A stretch of DNA of 50,996 bases from Candidatus Electrothrix gigas (GTDB lineage: Bacteria > Desulfobacterota > Desulfobulbia > Desulfobulbales > Desulfobulbaceae), in NCBI GenBank assembly GCA_022766165.1, contig QYLO01000016.1, positions 1-50,996 of the forward strand, in the 5' to 3' direction. Position numbers and translations under genes: made by a program. Each line of letters opens with the position of its first letter. Position 1 is the first letter of the stretch. The notes under the pieces are model-generated. The model was not told where the DNA came from. It saw nothing but the letters and a program-made list of their open reading frames with translations, and ran no database searches. Shown piece after piece: positions 34,757 to 43,778 of this stretch.

Positions 34757-35821
34757 TCATTGTATCTTCCAGTACAGCAGAACCTGTTCCTGATTTTCTT
34801 TGCGCTGAATAATGCCTTGGCCGGTCCGTTGCAGGCCCTTTTCCGTAGCAGTAACAGTTATCTTGAATATATTACTTGTTGTTGTTACCAGAGCCTGATC
34901 AAAGGAAATATTGCCAGGAAATTCAGGAATATTTTTATACCAACTCGCCTGAGTAAGCATTTCTTTATTTTCTTCATCCTCTCTGTACGAGATCATAGCA
35001 GCAGCAAGCTCTTGGGTCATCTCAGGATGAAGGGCCTCAAGAACCAAGGCAGGTGCTGTATTAATGTTGACCATACCCGGTTGTTCCCCATTGGTCAAAT
35101 AGGCAATGAGACGGGATGCGGAATGCTCCTTTTTTTGCAGAGTACTGTACAGCATGTTCTCCCAGCCCTTGACCAGAACCAGATCCTCTACAAGAGGCAT
35201 TGGGCCGTTGGTTGGCACATAGGGAGGATCAAGGCTTTGATAATAATCTTTTTCAGCACCATTTTCTTTTTCTTCATCATCTGGATCTAACCAGTCCTGC
35301 AAACTATCCAGCATGACTGCAACCTGGTCCTCATCAATGTCTTCAATACCAAGGTCTTCAAGAAGAAGAAAGCGTTGCCACAGAGTTCGTTGCAGTTTTG
35401 TCGGATCTTTTTTCTTATTTTTCCCCTTTTGCTTTTTTTTCCAGGCTTGTTTTTCTTTTTCTGTCCACACCAGGGCATTGACCTGTAAGCGTCCTGACAG
35501 ATCAGTGACTGCAATATCCAGTGAACCAGTAAAGAGTTGACTGAGTAAGGCTGAATCAAGCTGACCCCACTTGTCAAATTGAGAGTCAGACAGATTGCCT
35601 TCGCTGTTTTGTTGATCAGCCAGCAGGGCAGCCCGTGCAAGGTTGAGTCCAGACAACAGCATGGCGTCCAACCGCACAGATCTGCTCTGATTAACAGCAG
35701 CTTGGACCTGCCCATTGACAGAGGTGCTGAGTCGTACTGTAACAGCAACAAGAAAACTGACAGCGAGCAGAGCCAACACTAAGGCCATTCCTGAACGGTT
35801 TCTGAGCAAAAAAAATGCCAT
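34757..35821 (-). CDS. gspK: Minor pseudopilin GspK
   Basis: GspK caps the pseudopilus tip together with GspI and GspJ. The 354-aa precursor has a short leader ending RNRSG before MALVLALLAVSFLVAVTV. There is no Glu at position +5, as is typical for GspK. The large globular domain follows, with GRLQVNALVW and the conserved NINTAPALVLEALHP segment near the end. A Lys-rich insertion (KQAWKKKQKGKNKKKDPTK) is unusual. The start codon overlaps the gspJ stop by one base. Confidence 0.9.
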   Translation of the reverse strand: MAFFLLRNRSGMALVLALLAVSFLVAVTVRLSTSVNGQVQAAVNQSRSVRLDAMLLSGLNLARAALLADQQNSEGNLSDSQFDKWGQLDSALLSQLFTGSLDIAVTDLSGRLQVNALVWTEKEKQAWKKKQKGKNKKKDPTKLQRTLWQRFLLLEDLGIEDIDEDQVAVMLDSLQDWLDPDDEEKENGAEKDYYQSLDPPYVPTNGPMPLVEDLVLVKGWENMLYSTLQKKEHSASRLIAYLTNGEQPGMVNINTAPALVLEALHPEMTQELAAAMISYREDEENKEMLTQASWYKNIPEFPGNISFDQALVTTTSNIFKITVTATEKGLQRTGQGIIQRKENQEQVLLYWKIQ

Positions 35822-36576
35822 TACTCTTGCTCTGGCTCAATCTGAATTAATCCGGTCGGCAGTAACACGGTTGTCTGAAAGGAGAGCGTTCGTTCCTCTT
35901 CATGATCATCTTGATCAAGCCAAAATTCGAGACGACAGGTTACAGCCGCAGGCAGCCGCCGTTCAGCCTTTGCCTCTTCTGCCTCTTCATCCCCCTTGTC
36001 CACAGTGGTATCCCAGCTCTCCTGCTCCTCTCCCTCATCATCATAATAGGTAAAGGTGACAGAACGGAGTTGGTTCGCAAGAATATATGCCTCTACCTCG
36101 CTGCCTGCTTCACTGCCTGTCATGCTGCCTGTTGCGCTGTCTTTTTCTGGTCGTTGCAGCACATCGCTGCGCAACAGAAGAAGATCGCCCTCATGGTTTT
36201 GATCTGCCTGCACAGCATAGCCTATCCTGCCCATACCTGGACTGTCCTTTTCGGGATCAAAGACAAGATGAGCCAGAGAGGAAAAGGAGAGCAGCACAGT
36301 TTGCTCGCCGCTGTTGTCTTCCTGTTCACCAATGAATTCCCTGTCGCTTGTCAGTATTGCTGAACTCAGATCTTCGCTGATTCGTTCCATTGCCACCTGT
36401 GCCTGATAGGCAAGCTGACCCTGTTGCAAGGTGCCATCAATGGCATTGATGGACGCAGATAATGAAACCGTAATCATTGAGACAACAAGGCCAAGGATAA
36501 ACACTGCCAGCATAATCTCTAGCAGGGTAAAGCCTGACTCTTTGCAAGTAGAGGATTTGCAAGCAGAGAAATTCAT
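35821..36576 (-). CDS. gspJ: Minor pseudopilin GspJ
   Basis: The 251-aa precursor has a leader ending KESG before FTLLEIMLAVFILGLVVSMI, the prepilin-peptidase site with Glu+5. The globular part carries the GspJ-type WRL-like strand pattern and an acidic, low-complexity segment (DEEAEEAKAERR) near residues 195-206. With GspI and GspK it forms the pseudopilus tip. Overlaps: four bases with gspI and one base with gspK. Confidence 0.88.
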   Translation of the reverse strand: MNFSACKSSTCKESGFTLLEIMLAVFILGLVVSMITVSLSASINAIDGTLQQGQLAYQAQVAMERISEDLSSAILTSDREFIGEQEDNSGEQTVLLSFSSLAHLVFDPEKDSPGMGRIGYAVQADQNHEGDLLLLRSDVLQRPEKDSATGSMTGSEAGSEVEAYILANQLRSVTFTYYDDEGEEQESWDTTVDKGDEEAEEAKAERRLPAAVTCRLEFWLDQDDHEEERTLSFQTTVLLPTGLIQIEPEQE

Positions 36577-37019
36577 TTTTCCTCAGCATCAGCAGGTTGA
36601 ATCTTTGCCATGATAATTGATTGGAGTGTGAAGACCTTTGTATCATCTTGACCACGACGGACTGTCAAGGAGATAAATTTGAGCATACCCTCAACATCTT
36701 CTATACCTGTATCATCCTCGTTTAACTCTCTGACCTCAGTCTGCCAAGAGTAATCAGCAAATTCATCTGCAAACGAGCCTGAATCGTTGCCCAACTCGTC
36801 AAACTCTTCCAGTTGCAGCTCTGTCATTTTTTGTTGAGCCAGCATGGCAGCCATTGTTTCAAATCGGGAAATCTCTGCAATGGAGAGACTCTGTGACTGA
36901 GAGGCCAACATTGAGACAAAGGTCATGGCAATGATCGCCACAGCAATCATGACCTCTAGCAGGGTAAAGCCCTTGTGCGAAGATGCTGTTTGAGAAGAGA
37001 GAGATAAAGACAAGGACAT
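36573..37019 (-). CDS. gspI: Minor pseudopilin GspI
   Basis: The 148-aa precursor has a long Ser-rich leader ending SSHKG before FTLLEVMIAVAIIAMTFVSM, with Glu+5 present. The soluble domain is short and acidic (ELQLEEFDELGNDSGSFADE) and contains WQTEVRELNEDD. Length fits GspI. Its end overlaps the gspJ start by four bases (ATGA type). Confidence 0.87.
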   Translation of the reverse strand: MSLSLSLSSQTASSHKGFTLLEVMIAVAIIAMTFVSMLASQSQSLSIAEISRFETMAAMLAQQKMTELQLEEFDELGNDSGSFADEFADYSWQTEVRELNEDDTGIEDVEGMLKFISLTVRRGQDDTKVFTLQSIIMAKIQPADAEEK

Positions 37020-37027
37020 GATAGGGG

Positions 37028-37612
37028 CTAGATCCTCACAGTTATCTGATCATCTGCAAGCGAGACATGATCATCAAGGATGCGTGCAACACCGAGAAAG
37101 GGAGAAAGTATGACACTGCGCTGATCGCCACTCTCGTTTTCAAAGTACACAACAGCTTTTTTTGTGTATCCTCTACTTGTAAAGCGTATTTCGTTCATCT
37201 CTTGGTCATCTTCGTCCTCCTGCTCTTCCCCTCCTGTAAAACTGATAGAGTCATCCAGTGTTATTCGCAAGTATCCCTTATCCTGCTCTTCTTCCCTTGT
37301 CTTTGGTATGGTTGTTACTGGAAGAGCAACAAAGGTCTTTGTGTCAGGCTGAAAACGCAAAATAAATGGGGTGTTTTCAGCCCGTGCCTTTTGAGCTGTT
37401 TCCGTGACTAAAGAAACAAAGCTTTGCGCTGCTGCACGGAGTTCATCTCTATAGAAACTGGAGCGAATTTTAGGTACAGCAAAAGAAGCTGTTAAGGAGA
37501 TCAACACCATAACGATGATTAACTCAAGAAGGGTAAAGCCCTGTACATTACTGCCAGCTTTACAGCTCCCAACTGTTGATGTCTGCATCTTGGTTTTCGC
37601 CACCCGGTTCAT
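37028..37612 (-). CDS. gspH: Minor pseudopilin GspH
   Basis: The start at [12 protein letters not shown] was chosen because GGAG lies six bases upstream. It places a 25-residue leader before NVQG, then [20 protein letters not shown] with Glu+5. The soluble part has the FimT/GspH pattern ([35 protein letters not shown]). The gene starts inside the end of gspG (about 50 bases overlap in another frame), and gspI follows after eight bases. The frame is open far upstream, but that region is gspG. Confidence 0.85.
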   Translation of the reverse strand: MNRVAKTKMQTSTVGSCKAGSNVQGFTLLELIIVMVLISLTASFAVPKIRSSFYRDELRAAAQSFVSLVTETAQKARAENTPFILRFQPDTKTFVALPVTTIPKTREEEQDKGYLRITLDDSISFTGGEEQEDEDDQEMNEIRFTSRGYTKKAVVYFENESGDQRSVILSPFLGVARILDDHVSLADDQITVRI

Positions 37613-37991
37613 TATCCGCTCCATAGGACATAAGATCAAAATCACCATGAACACCTGGACTGATGTAAATAAAGTCGTTATCCCAAGGATCTTTAGGCAC
37701 TGTACGCTTATCAAGATAACCGCCCTCACGCCATTTTTTCGCCAACTGCCCTGTTGAGGGCGGATCAATCAGGGCCTGTAACCCCTGATCAGAGGTTGGA
37801 TATTTCCCGTTATCCAATTTGTACATTTTCAGGGCCTGCTTTAATGCTCCAATATCAATTTCCGCTTTGGCTCGTCGGGCGTCTTCAGGGCGATCCATAA
37901 TGCGGGGTACGATCATTCCGGCAAGAATACCAAGAATCACGATAACGACCATCAGCTCAATCAGCGTAAAGCCTTTTTCATTGCCTCGCAT
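37560..37991 (-). CDS. gspG: Major pseudopilin GspG
   Basis: The chosen start MRGNEKG gives a seven-residue leader cleaved before [20 protein letters not shown] (Glu+5) and 143 aa in total, as usual for GspG. The frame is open for 67 more codons; MKESF at 38081 or a TTG after AAAGGTGG are possible longer starts. The C-terminal pseudopilin signature is intact: [29 protein letters not shown] and [20 protein letters not shown]. GspG is the main pilus-like subunit; it is the first gene of the operon. Confidence 0.93.
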   Translation of the reverse strand: MRGNEKGFTLIELMVVIVILGILAGMIVPRIMDRPEDARRAKAEIDIGALKQALKMYKLDNGKYPTSDQGLQALIDPPSTGQLAKKWREGGYLDKRTVPKDPWDNDFIYISPGVHGDFDLMSYGADNEPGGENQDADINSWEL

Positions 37992-38227
37992 TTGTAGTGT
38001 CAACCTACTGTCGTTCTGTTTTTTGCTATGTTTCTTCAAAGTGCCACCTTTTTCTTTGTTTATATAAAAACTCTCTTTCATATTTGGTACATATATAAAG
38101 TTAAGAAAAAGAGAGTTGTTTCTCGTAGGAACTTTTGTCAGGAAAGACAATACCAAGAAAAATATATACAAGAAAAAAGACTTAAATGCCATGCAAATAT
38201 TTTTTTTATACAGGTTTTTTAGAGCAT

Positions 38228-38241
38228 CTCTTGCGCAAGAG
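38228..38241. promoter_or_regulatory. Perfect palindrome CTCTTGCGCAAGAG
   Basis: This 14-base dyad lies midway between two divergent operons, flanked by AT-rich DNA. It has the size expected for a dimeric regulator's operator, but it could also be part of a hairpin. No factor is assigned. Confidence 0.4.
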
Positions 38242-38398
38242 GAATTGTCTAAAAATTTTTTAAACGTATTGTTGTTTTTTGCTCTTTTTTCCCTATCTGG
38301 TTACAAGAGGGACGCTTTTGTTGCAGGCTGAGAGAGCATCTACTGAGGATATCTGTCAAGATCTTTATCAAATAAGCCTTTCTATTGCATAGAGAGAG

Positions 38399-38428
38399 TT
38401 GACAAAGTGCCACAAGATGGTGTATGAA
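38399..38428 (+). promoter_or_regulatory. Candidate sigma-70-type promoter of psrABC
   Basis: TTGACA at 38399-38404 matches the -35 consensus exactly. TATGAA at 38423-38428, after an 18-base spacer, is a fair -10. The psrA start lies 81 bases further on, with TAGGAG (38498-38503) as ribosome-binding site. Confidence 0.45.
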
Positions 38429-38508
38429 GTATGGCTATTTAGTATGAACACTATGGTCAGTTCGTTGAACAATCGACCTTTGGTCTTTCTTTAACTTAGG
38501 AGAATATC

Positions 38509-40719
38509 ATGGCTTTTTCGAGAAGGAGTTTTCTCAAATACGCCGCCATGTCCGCTGGAGGCGCAGCGCTTGCCGACACCCCTTTTATTTCCGCTGAAGC
38601 CAGAGCAAAGGCTGAAGGCGGAAATGTAAAGTACGTGCCGACCAGTTGTGAGATGTGCTTTTGGAAATGCGGTGCCGTTGCCAAGGTGGTTGACGGGAAG
38701 GTGGTCAAACTGGAGGGTAATCCGTTCCACCCACAGAGTCGGGGCAAGTTATGCGCTCGTGGCCAGGGAGGAATTGGCCAGTTGTACGATGAAGATCGAC
38801 TCAAGCACCCAATGATTATTGACGGCCCACGAGGTGCAGGCAAATACCGAGAGGCGAGTTGGGATGAAGCCCTGACCTATGTGGCAAAAAAGCTCAAAGC
38901 TATTGCTGCTAAACACGGTCCAGAATCCATAGGTATGATGTCCCACGGCTCTCCTGGTGACTATTTTACCAACGTACTCAAGGCGATGGGTTCCCACAAC
39001 ATTGCCTTTCCTTCTTTTGCCCAGTGTAAAGGTATTCGGGATGAGGCCTGGCTCCTGACCTACGGGCATAAGCCTGGTTCAAGCTGTGAGCAGGTTGACC
39101 TGGAGAACAGTCGGGTGATCGTCTTGATTGGTACTCATCTGGGTGAAAACATGCATAACTCCCAGAATCAGGAGTTTGCCGAGGCTATTGGACGAGGAGC
39201 TAAAATTATCTGTGTTGATCCGCGATACTCTACTGCTGCCTCTAAGGCTGCTTTCTGGTTGCCGATCAAACCAGGTACAGATACTGCTCTGCTGCTGACC
39301 TGGATTAATATCATCATCAGTGAAAACTGGTATGATAAGGAGTATGTAGAAAAATACACGGAAGGCTTTGAGCAAGTCAAAGAGGCGGTCAAACAGTATA
39401 CCCCGGAATGGGCTGCTCAGGAAACAGAGCTTCCCATGCGCCAGATTGTTGAGTCTGTGCGAGAACTGAGCCGTTATGCGCCCAATGTTGTTGTTCATCC
39501 GGGACGACATTACTCCTGGTACGGTAATGACACGCAGCGGGCCCGTGCTGTGGCTATTTTGAATGCCCTGCTCGGTACCTGGGGACGAAAAGGCGGTATG
39601 TGGTTGCCTCCCAAGGCCAATTTTGCCAAATTTAACGATGATATACCAGCCTATCCGCCTGCAAGTAAGCCTCCACTGATTAAAGGTGATTTTCCCTTTG
39701 CCGGTGGTGAGGGCGTAACACAGGTGCTGCGTGATGCCACCATAACCGGTAAACCCTACCCGATCAAGGCATGGTTTGTGGCCGGAACTAACCTGATGAA
39801 GACCCTGCCGGATCAACGTTTGACCCGCAAGGCCATTGACAACTTGGATTTCTTTGTCGCTGTTGATCTGTTTCCCACAGAGACAGTGATGCTCGCCGAT
39901 GTCATTCTTCCTGAATGTACCTATTTGGAACGACATGATGGTCTGTTTAAGATCAAGACGCGGGAGGCTGGGGTTGCCATTCGTCAGCCTGCTGTTGAAC
40001 CCATGTATGATAGCAAGCCTGCATGGTGGATCGGAAGCGAGTTGTGCAAAAAATTAGGGCTTAATGAGTATGCGGTCAAGGGCAACGGTATGGATGCCTG
40101 GGAAGGCCGGATGCGCCGTCAGGCCAAGGCATGGGGCATTGATTATGATAAATTGGCCAAGCATACTGGTTATGTGACTATTCCTGGCAGTGAACGGCCC
40201 TACATAACTGCGGACAATCAGCCGGTTTTCAACACATTTTCTGAAAAAATCGAACTGTACAGTGAAGATTTAGAAGAAAAGGGCTTTGATCCTGTTCCTC
40301 AATATGAAGAGATTGAACATCCTGAAAAAGGTATGTACCGTCTCATCTATGGCCGCAGTCCTGTCCATACCTTTAGCCGAACAATCAACACGCAGTGGCT
40401 CTGGGAGCTTGAAAAAGAAAATGAGGTCTGGCTCAACAAAAAAGAGGCTGTTCGTCTTGGAGTAAAGAATGGTGAATATGTACGCTTAGAAAATCAGGAC
40501 GGTGTACGCAGCAACAAGATCAAGACAAAAGTAACAGAGCGTATTCGTCATGACTGTGTGTATATGGTTCATGGATTTGGACATAATGCTCCACGAATGA
40601 AGCGGGCCAATGGAAGCGGTGCTGACGACCAAAAGCTGATAACTAAATATATTGAAGATCCGATTACCGGCGGTACCGGAATGCGGGTCAACTTTGTTAA
40701 GATAATCAAGGAGGCCTGA
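38509..40719 (+). CDS. psrA: Polysulfide/thiosulfate reductase catalytic subunit (PsrA/PhsA type)
   Basis: This is a molybdopterin (bis-MGD) oxidoreductase of the DMSO-reductase family that would reduce polysulfide or thiosulfate at the periplasmic face. A twin-arginine signal SRRSFLKYAA lies at 4-13. The 4Fe-4S site uses Cys47, Cys50, Cys54 and Cys82. Cys173 (FAQCKGIRDEA) sits where the molybdenum-ligating cysteine of PsrA is expected. The 736-aa length is typical. It leads psrABC: psrB starts immediately after its stop. Sulfur-compound specificity is inferred; tetrathionate or arsenate relatives cannot be fully excluded. Confidence 0.85.
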   Translation: MAFSRRSFLKYAAMSAGGAALADTPFISAEARAKAEGGNVKYVPTSCEMCFWKCGAVAKVVDGKVVKLEGNPFHPQSRGKLCARGQGGIGQLYDEDRLKHPMIIDGPRGAGKYREASWDEALTYVAKKLKAIAAKHGPESIGMMSHGSPGDYFTNVLKAMGSHNIAFPSFAQCKGIRDEAWLLTYGHKPGSSCEQVDLENSRVIVLIGTHLGENMHNSQNQEFAEAIGRGAKIICVDPRYSTAASKAAFWLPIKPGTDTALLLTWINIIISENWYDKEYVEKYTEGFEQVKEAVKQYTPEWAAQETELPMRQIVESVRELSRYAPNVVVHPGRHYSWYGNDTQRARAVAILNALLGTWGRKGGMWLPPKANFAKFNDDIPAYPPASKPPLIKGDFPFAGGEGVTQVLRDATITGKPYPIKAWFVAGTNLMKTLPDQRLTRKAIDNLDFFVAVDLFPTETVMLADVILPECTYLERHDGLFKIKTREAGVAIRQPAVEPMYDSKPAWWIGSELCKKLGLNEYAVKGNGMDAWEGRMRRQAKAWGIDYDKLAKHTGYVTIPGSERPYITADNQPVFNTFSEKIELYSEDLEEKGFDPVPQYEEIEHPEKGMYRLIYGRSPVHTFSRTINTQWLWELEKENEVWLNKKEAVRLGVKNGEYVRLENQDGVRSNKIKTKVTERIRHDCVYMVHGFGHNAPRMKRANGSGADDQKLITKYIEDPITGGTGMRVNFVKIIKEA

Positions 40720-40720
40720 T

Positions 40721-41278
40721 ATGCCCAGATACGCCATGGTCATTGACCAGTCACGATGCATCGGCTGCATGGCATGTGTGGTGGCATGCAAGCGTGAAAA
40801 CGATGTGCCGCCGGAAGTTTACCGCACTCGGGTGCTTGAAATAGTGCAGGGGAATTTTCCCGATCTGACAACAGAGATGCGGTCAGAACTGTGCAATCAC
40901 TGTGATCATGCTCCCTGTGTGACCATCTGTCCTACCGGAGCTTCGCATTATGAAGAGGATGGCACGGTTCAGGTTGATATAGATAAATGCGTTGGCTGCA
41001 AGGCATGTATTGCGGCTTGCCCATATAATGTACGTTATATCAACGAAGAACACGGTTATGTAGATAAGTGTTCTTTTTGTCAACATCGGTTGAAGGAGGG
41101 GAAAAAGCCTGCCTGTGTTGCCACCTGTGTCGGCGGTTCCAGGATATTTGGTGATCTGGACGATCCAAAGAGTGAGGTTTCAGTTATTTTACGGAAGACC
41201 AGTCATCGCGTACTGAAGAAGTCTATTGGTACTCGGCCAAATGTCTATTATATTAACCAGTATCCTAAAAAAGCCTAG
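40721..41278 (+). CDS. psrB: Four-cluster ferredoxin subunit PsrB
   Basis: The 185-aa electron-transfer subunit has four cysteine groups for four 4Fe-4S clusters: CIGCMACVVACKREN, CNHCDHAPCVTICP, CVGCKACIAACPYNVRY and CSFCQH...CVATC. It passes electrons from the membrane subunit to PsrA. There is no signal peptide, as expected, since it is co-exported with PsrA through Tat. It follows psrA by one base and precedes psrC by 12 bases, with AGGGAGGAG before psrC. Confidence 0.92.
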   Translation: MPRYAMVIDQSRCIGCMACVVACKRENDVPPEVYRTRVLEIVQGNFPDLTTEMRSELCNHCDHAPCVTICPTGASHYEEDGTVQVDIDKCVGCKACIAACPYNVRYINEEHGYVDKCSFCQHRLKEGKKPACVATCVGGSRIFGDLDDPKSEVSVILRKTSHRVLKKSIGTRPNVYYINQYPKKA

Positions 41279-41290
41279 GGAGGAGATATT

Positions 41291-42280
41291 ATGGAACTGA
41301 GTATTACCGGCACCAATGCCATTACTTACCCGGTCATGCATGTCTGGGACTGGCGGGTAGCCATTTATCTCTTTCTCGGTGGTCTTTCCGGCGGGTTAAT
41401 GACGATGAGTGCAATTAACTACCTCCGCTCTGAAAGAAAATCCGGTACTATACAGAGCCTCTGCTGCTGGCAGATTCCACTCATGGCACCGATTCTCTTA
41501 TCTATAGGCTTATTTTTTCTCTGGCTGGATCTTGAGCGGAAACTGCACGGGCATTTATTTTATATGACCTTTAAACCGCTTTCTCCCATGAGCTGGGGGG
41601 CATGGATTATCTTGCTCATCTATCCCGTGATGATCCTCTACGCCTTAGCATCCCTGCCAGACGAGATAAAGGTAAAAATCAAAAATACTTTTATCAAGAA
41701 CACGGCAGATGCTATGGCACCATATCTTTCCAAGCTGGCAAAGCTTAACGTGGTGTTTGGTGTTCTGCTGTCTATTTACACTGGTATCTTGTTGAGTAGC
41801 TTGGTGGCTCGTCCACTCTGGAACTCTGCTATTCTTCCGCTTCTCTTTTTGGCTAGCGGTATGAGTACTGGTACTGCGGTCATGATTATTGTAGCCAAGA
41901 ACAAAGAGGCGAAACTCTTCTTTACTAAGCTGGATATTTGGTTGATTATTGGTGAGATTTTAATCATTGCACTGATGTTTTATGGACATTACACATCAAA
42001 TGCAGCGCATCAGGAAGCAATTATGCCGTTTTTTAACAGCTCCCACGATACGTTTCCGTACTTCCTGAGTATTGTTGTGATTGGTATTGTTCTTCCCTTG
42101 GCAATTATCTTGAAATTTCTTGAGGTGAGAGGGCAGGATACGGAGAAAGAAATTTCTCGTTTTGGACTCATCCTGATGAACACCAGTGCGTTGCTTGTTT
42201 TGCTTGGCGGGGCAGTTATTCGTTTTGCTCTGGTCTATGCAGGTCAGCTTTCAGGCTATGGTAATTATACAATGATGTAA
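41291..42280 (+). CDS. psrC: NrfD/PsrC-family membrane anchor
   Basis: The 329-aa polytopic membrane protein has about eight helices and belongs to the NrfD/PsrC family, which takes electrons from menaquinol. The opening ITYPVMHVWDWRVAIYLFLGG and LSGGLMTMSAINYL match the family. It completes a standard complex iron-sulfur molybdoenzyme (PsrABC). A rho-independent terminator follows 46 bases after the stop, so the operon ends here. Confidence 0.9.
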   Translation: MELSITGTNAITYPVMHVWDWRVAIYLFLGGLSGGLMTMSAINYLRSERKSGTIQSLCCWQIPLMAPILLSIGLFFLWLDLERKLHGHLFYMTFKPLSPMSWGAWIILLIYPVMILYALASLPDEIKVKIKNTFIKNTADAMAPYLSKLAKLNVVFGVLLSIYTGILLSSLVARPLWNSAILPLLFLASGMSTGTAVMIIVAKNKEAKLFFTKLDIWLIIGEILIIALMFYGHYTSNAAHQEAIMPFFNSSHDTFPYFLSIVVIGIVLPLAIILKFLEVRGQDTEKEISRFGLILMNTSALLVLLGGAVIRFALVYAGQLSGYGNYTMM

Positions 42281-42325
42281 TTAATGGAGTTATATAGGCT
42301 ATTAACTCGTTGTGATAGCCACAGA

Positions 42326-42361
42326 AACGTCGTGTTGCCTTGTTGCAGCCCGGCGTTTTTT
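42326..42361 (+). terminator. Terminator of the psrABC operon
   Basis: AACGTCG (42326-42332) pairs with CGGCGTT (42351-42357), with one G-T wobble, and runs into six T residues (42356-42361). The loop can form a smaller inner stem (GTTGC/GCAGC). Confidence 0.75.
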
Positions 42362-42412
42362 AGAATGTAAGGGGAAAAATTTTTCGCCCTTACTACGGCG
42401 GACATGGCTTTC

Positions 42413-42565
42413 TCATAAAAAATTTACGCTCTTCAAAAGAGATACCAAACTATCCTGGCAGTCAACAAACTTGTCTATCGCTGCCTGAAAATTTTTCGTT
42501 GTGGTCTTTCGAATCAATCCCAGATAATTAAAGGGATCGAACATGTTAATGGTTTTGAGTCCCAT
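42413..42565 (-). CDS. 50-aa protein translationally coupled to the ABC ATPase
   Basis: The frame begins ATGGGACTCAAAACC one base after the ATPase stop (TGAAATG). A very strong GGAGGAG lies seven bases before the ATG. It reads MGLKTINMFDPFNYLGLIRK, then TTTKNFQAAIDKFVDC, and ends LKSVNFL. It is amphipathic, with no clear membrane helix. The coupling and ribosome-binding site argue strongly for expression. It could be a regulatory mini-protein or the remnant of a longer gene; the usual ABC-2 permease gene is absent. Confidence 0.6.
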   Translation of the reverse strand: MGLKTINMFDPFNYLGLIRKTTTKNFQAAIDKFVDCQDSLVSLLKSVNFL

Positions 42566-42566
42566 T

Positions 42567-43343
42567 TCACTCCTCCTTCAACGCAGCAACAACCTGCTGC
42601 ATCTCCCAAGCCCCGGTGAGTTCCAGAAAGATATCTTCCAGATCAATATCCTGCTGTTCTTTACCCGCTGTCTTACGAAGCTCCTCCATTGTCCCGATAA
42701 CACGCAGGGTGCCGTTCGTGATAATGGCAATACGGTGACAGAGTTCTTCTGCAATTTCCAGGGAATGGGTGGAGAGAAAAATCGTAGTCCCCTGTTCAGC
42801 CTTCTGTTTAAAGAGATCTTTAACAAGACGGGCGGACTTTGGGTCTAAACCAACCATTGGTTCATCAATAATCAGCAGGGGTTGATTGAGCATGAACACC
42901 GAGGTCATGATCAGCTTTTGGCGCATCCCGTGCGAATAGCTTTCTATGAGATGATTCTCCCATTTGCTGAGATCAAACATCTCAAGGTATTGCAGTGCCT
43001 TTTCATTGAACTGCTGCTCAGGTAAATTGTAGAGACTGGCAACAAATTTCAGGTATTCTCCACCGGTGAGTTTTTCAAAGAGCCAGGGTCGGTCTGGGAC
43101 ATAGCCGGTATCCTGTTTGCAGGCAAGGGGTTGCTCTGCCAGCGAGTTACCGTTGATTGTCACGCTACCGCTATCCTGTTGGAGCAGACCTGCCAGAATT
43201 TTGATAGTCGTGGTTTTTCCAGCACCATTTGGCCCAAGAAAACCGAAGATCTCACCAGCTTTAGCTTCAAGGCTGATACTGTTGACAGCCGTGAAATCGG
43301 CAAAGGTTTTGCACAGGTTATCTATTGTAAGGATGGTTTTCAT
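42567..43343 (-). CDS. ABC-2-type transporter ATP-binding protein
   Basis: The 258-aa ATPase has Walker A GPNGAGKTTT (about 36-45), a family-variant signature SYSHGMRQKL, Walker B LLIIDEPMVGLDP and the switch histidine in LSTHSLE. The variant signature and compact size are those of CcmA/DrrA-like exporters. No permease gene lies next to it: downstream is only a coupled 50-codon frame and upstream a decayed phosphatase. It may pair with a permease elsewhere. Its substrate cannot be told. Confidence 0.9.
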   Translation of the reverse strand: MKTILTIDNLCKTFADFTAVNSISLEAKAGEIFGFLGPNGAGKTTTIKILAGLLQQDSGSVTINGNSLAEQPLACKQDTGYVPDRPWLFEKLTGGEYLKFVASLYNLPEQQFNEKALQYLEMFDLSKWENHLIESYSHGMRQKLIMTSVFMLNQPLLIIDEPMVGLDPKSARLVKDLFKQKAEQGTTIFLSTHSLEIAEELCHRIAIITNGTLRVIGTMEELRKTAGKEQQDIDLEDIFLELTGAWEMQQVVAALKEE

Positions 43344-43481
43344 ATTGAACGTTTGCTGTAATCTTTTTATTCTGGTTGGTTTCTCTTTGCTCTACCATAG
43401 CATATACCTCCACTGTATCATGTAAGAGGCCAGAAGTAAAAAAGTTCATACAATGAAACATCTTCAAACAGTCAAAATAAC

Positions 43482-43524
43482 CAGGGGAGGCAAAGGATTC
43501 TTCCCCTATGCTCATGCTCCCCTG
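43482..43524 (-). terminator. Hairpin downstream of the phosphatase remnant
   Basis: On the minus strand CAGGGGAG pairs perfectly with CTCCCCTG, followed by GGTTATTTT. It lies six bases after the stop of the fructose-bisphosphatase remnant and was probably its terminator. Confidence 0.45.
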
Positions 43525-43529
43525 CGAAA

Positions 43530-43778
43530 TTATTTTTTAAAATATTCCCCAGCCAGAGTTACCTCATCACGGGAGCCAATAATCAAAGGCACTCGCTGAT
43601 GGAGATCTGTAGGTTCAATGTCTAGGATACGGCGTCCGTCATCAGTAATGGCAAGACCACCAGCCTCTTCTGCAATCATTGCCAGCGGCGCAGCCTCATA
43701 GAGCAGACGAAGCTTGCCATCTGGCTTATCCGTGCTTTTCTTATCCCGAGGATATAAAGCTTGATCTGACGTAGATTC
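43530..43778 (-). pseudogene. C-terminal remnant of fructose-1,6-bisphosphatase
   Basis: The minus-strand frame reads [20 protein letters not shown], then [35 protein letters not shown] and a stop after GEYFKK. This is the C-terminal third of class I fructose-1,6-bisphosphatase, including the GKLRLLYE substrate segment. The frame closes at a TGA just upstream of 43778, there is no start, and the N-terminal two thirds and metal sites are missing. A coherent but different frame ([20 protein letters not shown]) precedes it; a two-base shift near 43752 would join the two. Confidence 0.75.

Larger units (their letters stand above)
37992..38508. other. Divergent regulatory region between gspG and psrA
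   Basis: This AT-rich stretch of about 500 bases lies between the minus-strand gsp operon and the plus-strand psr operon. It contains an open extension of the gspG frame, a perfect 14-base palindrome at 38228-38241, and a psrA promoter candidate at 38399-38428. No additional gene was recognised. Confidence 0.5.
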
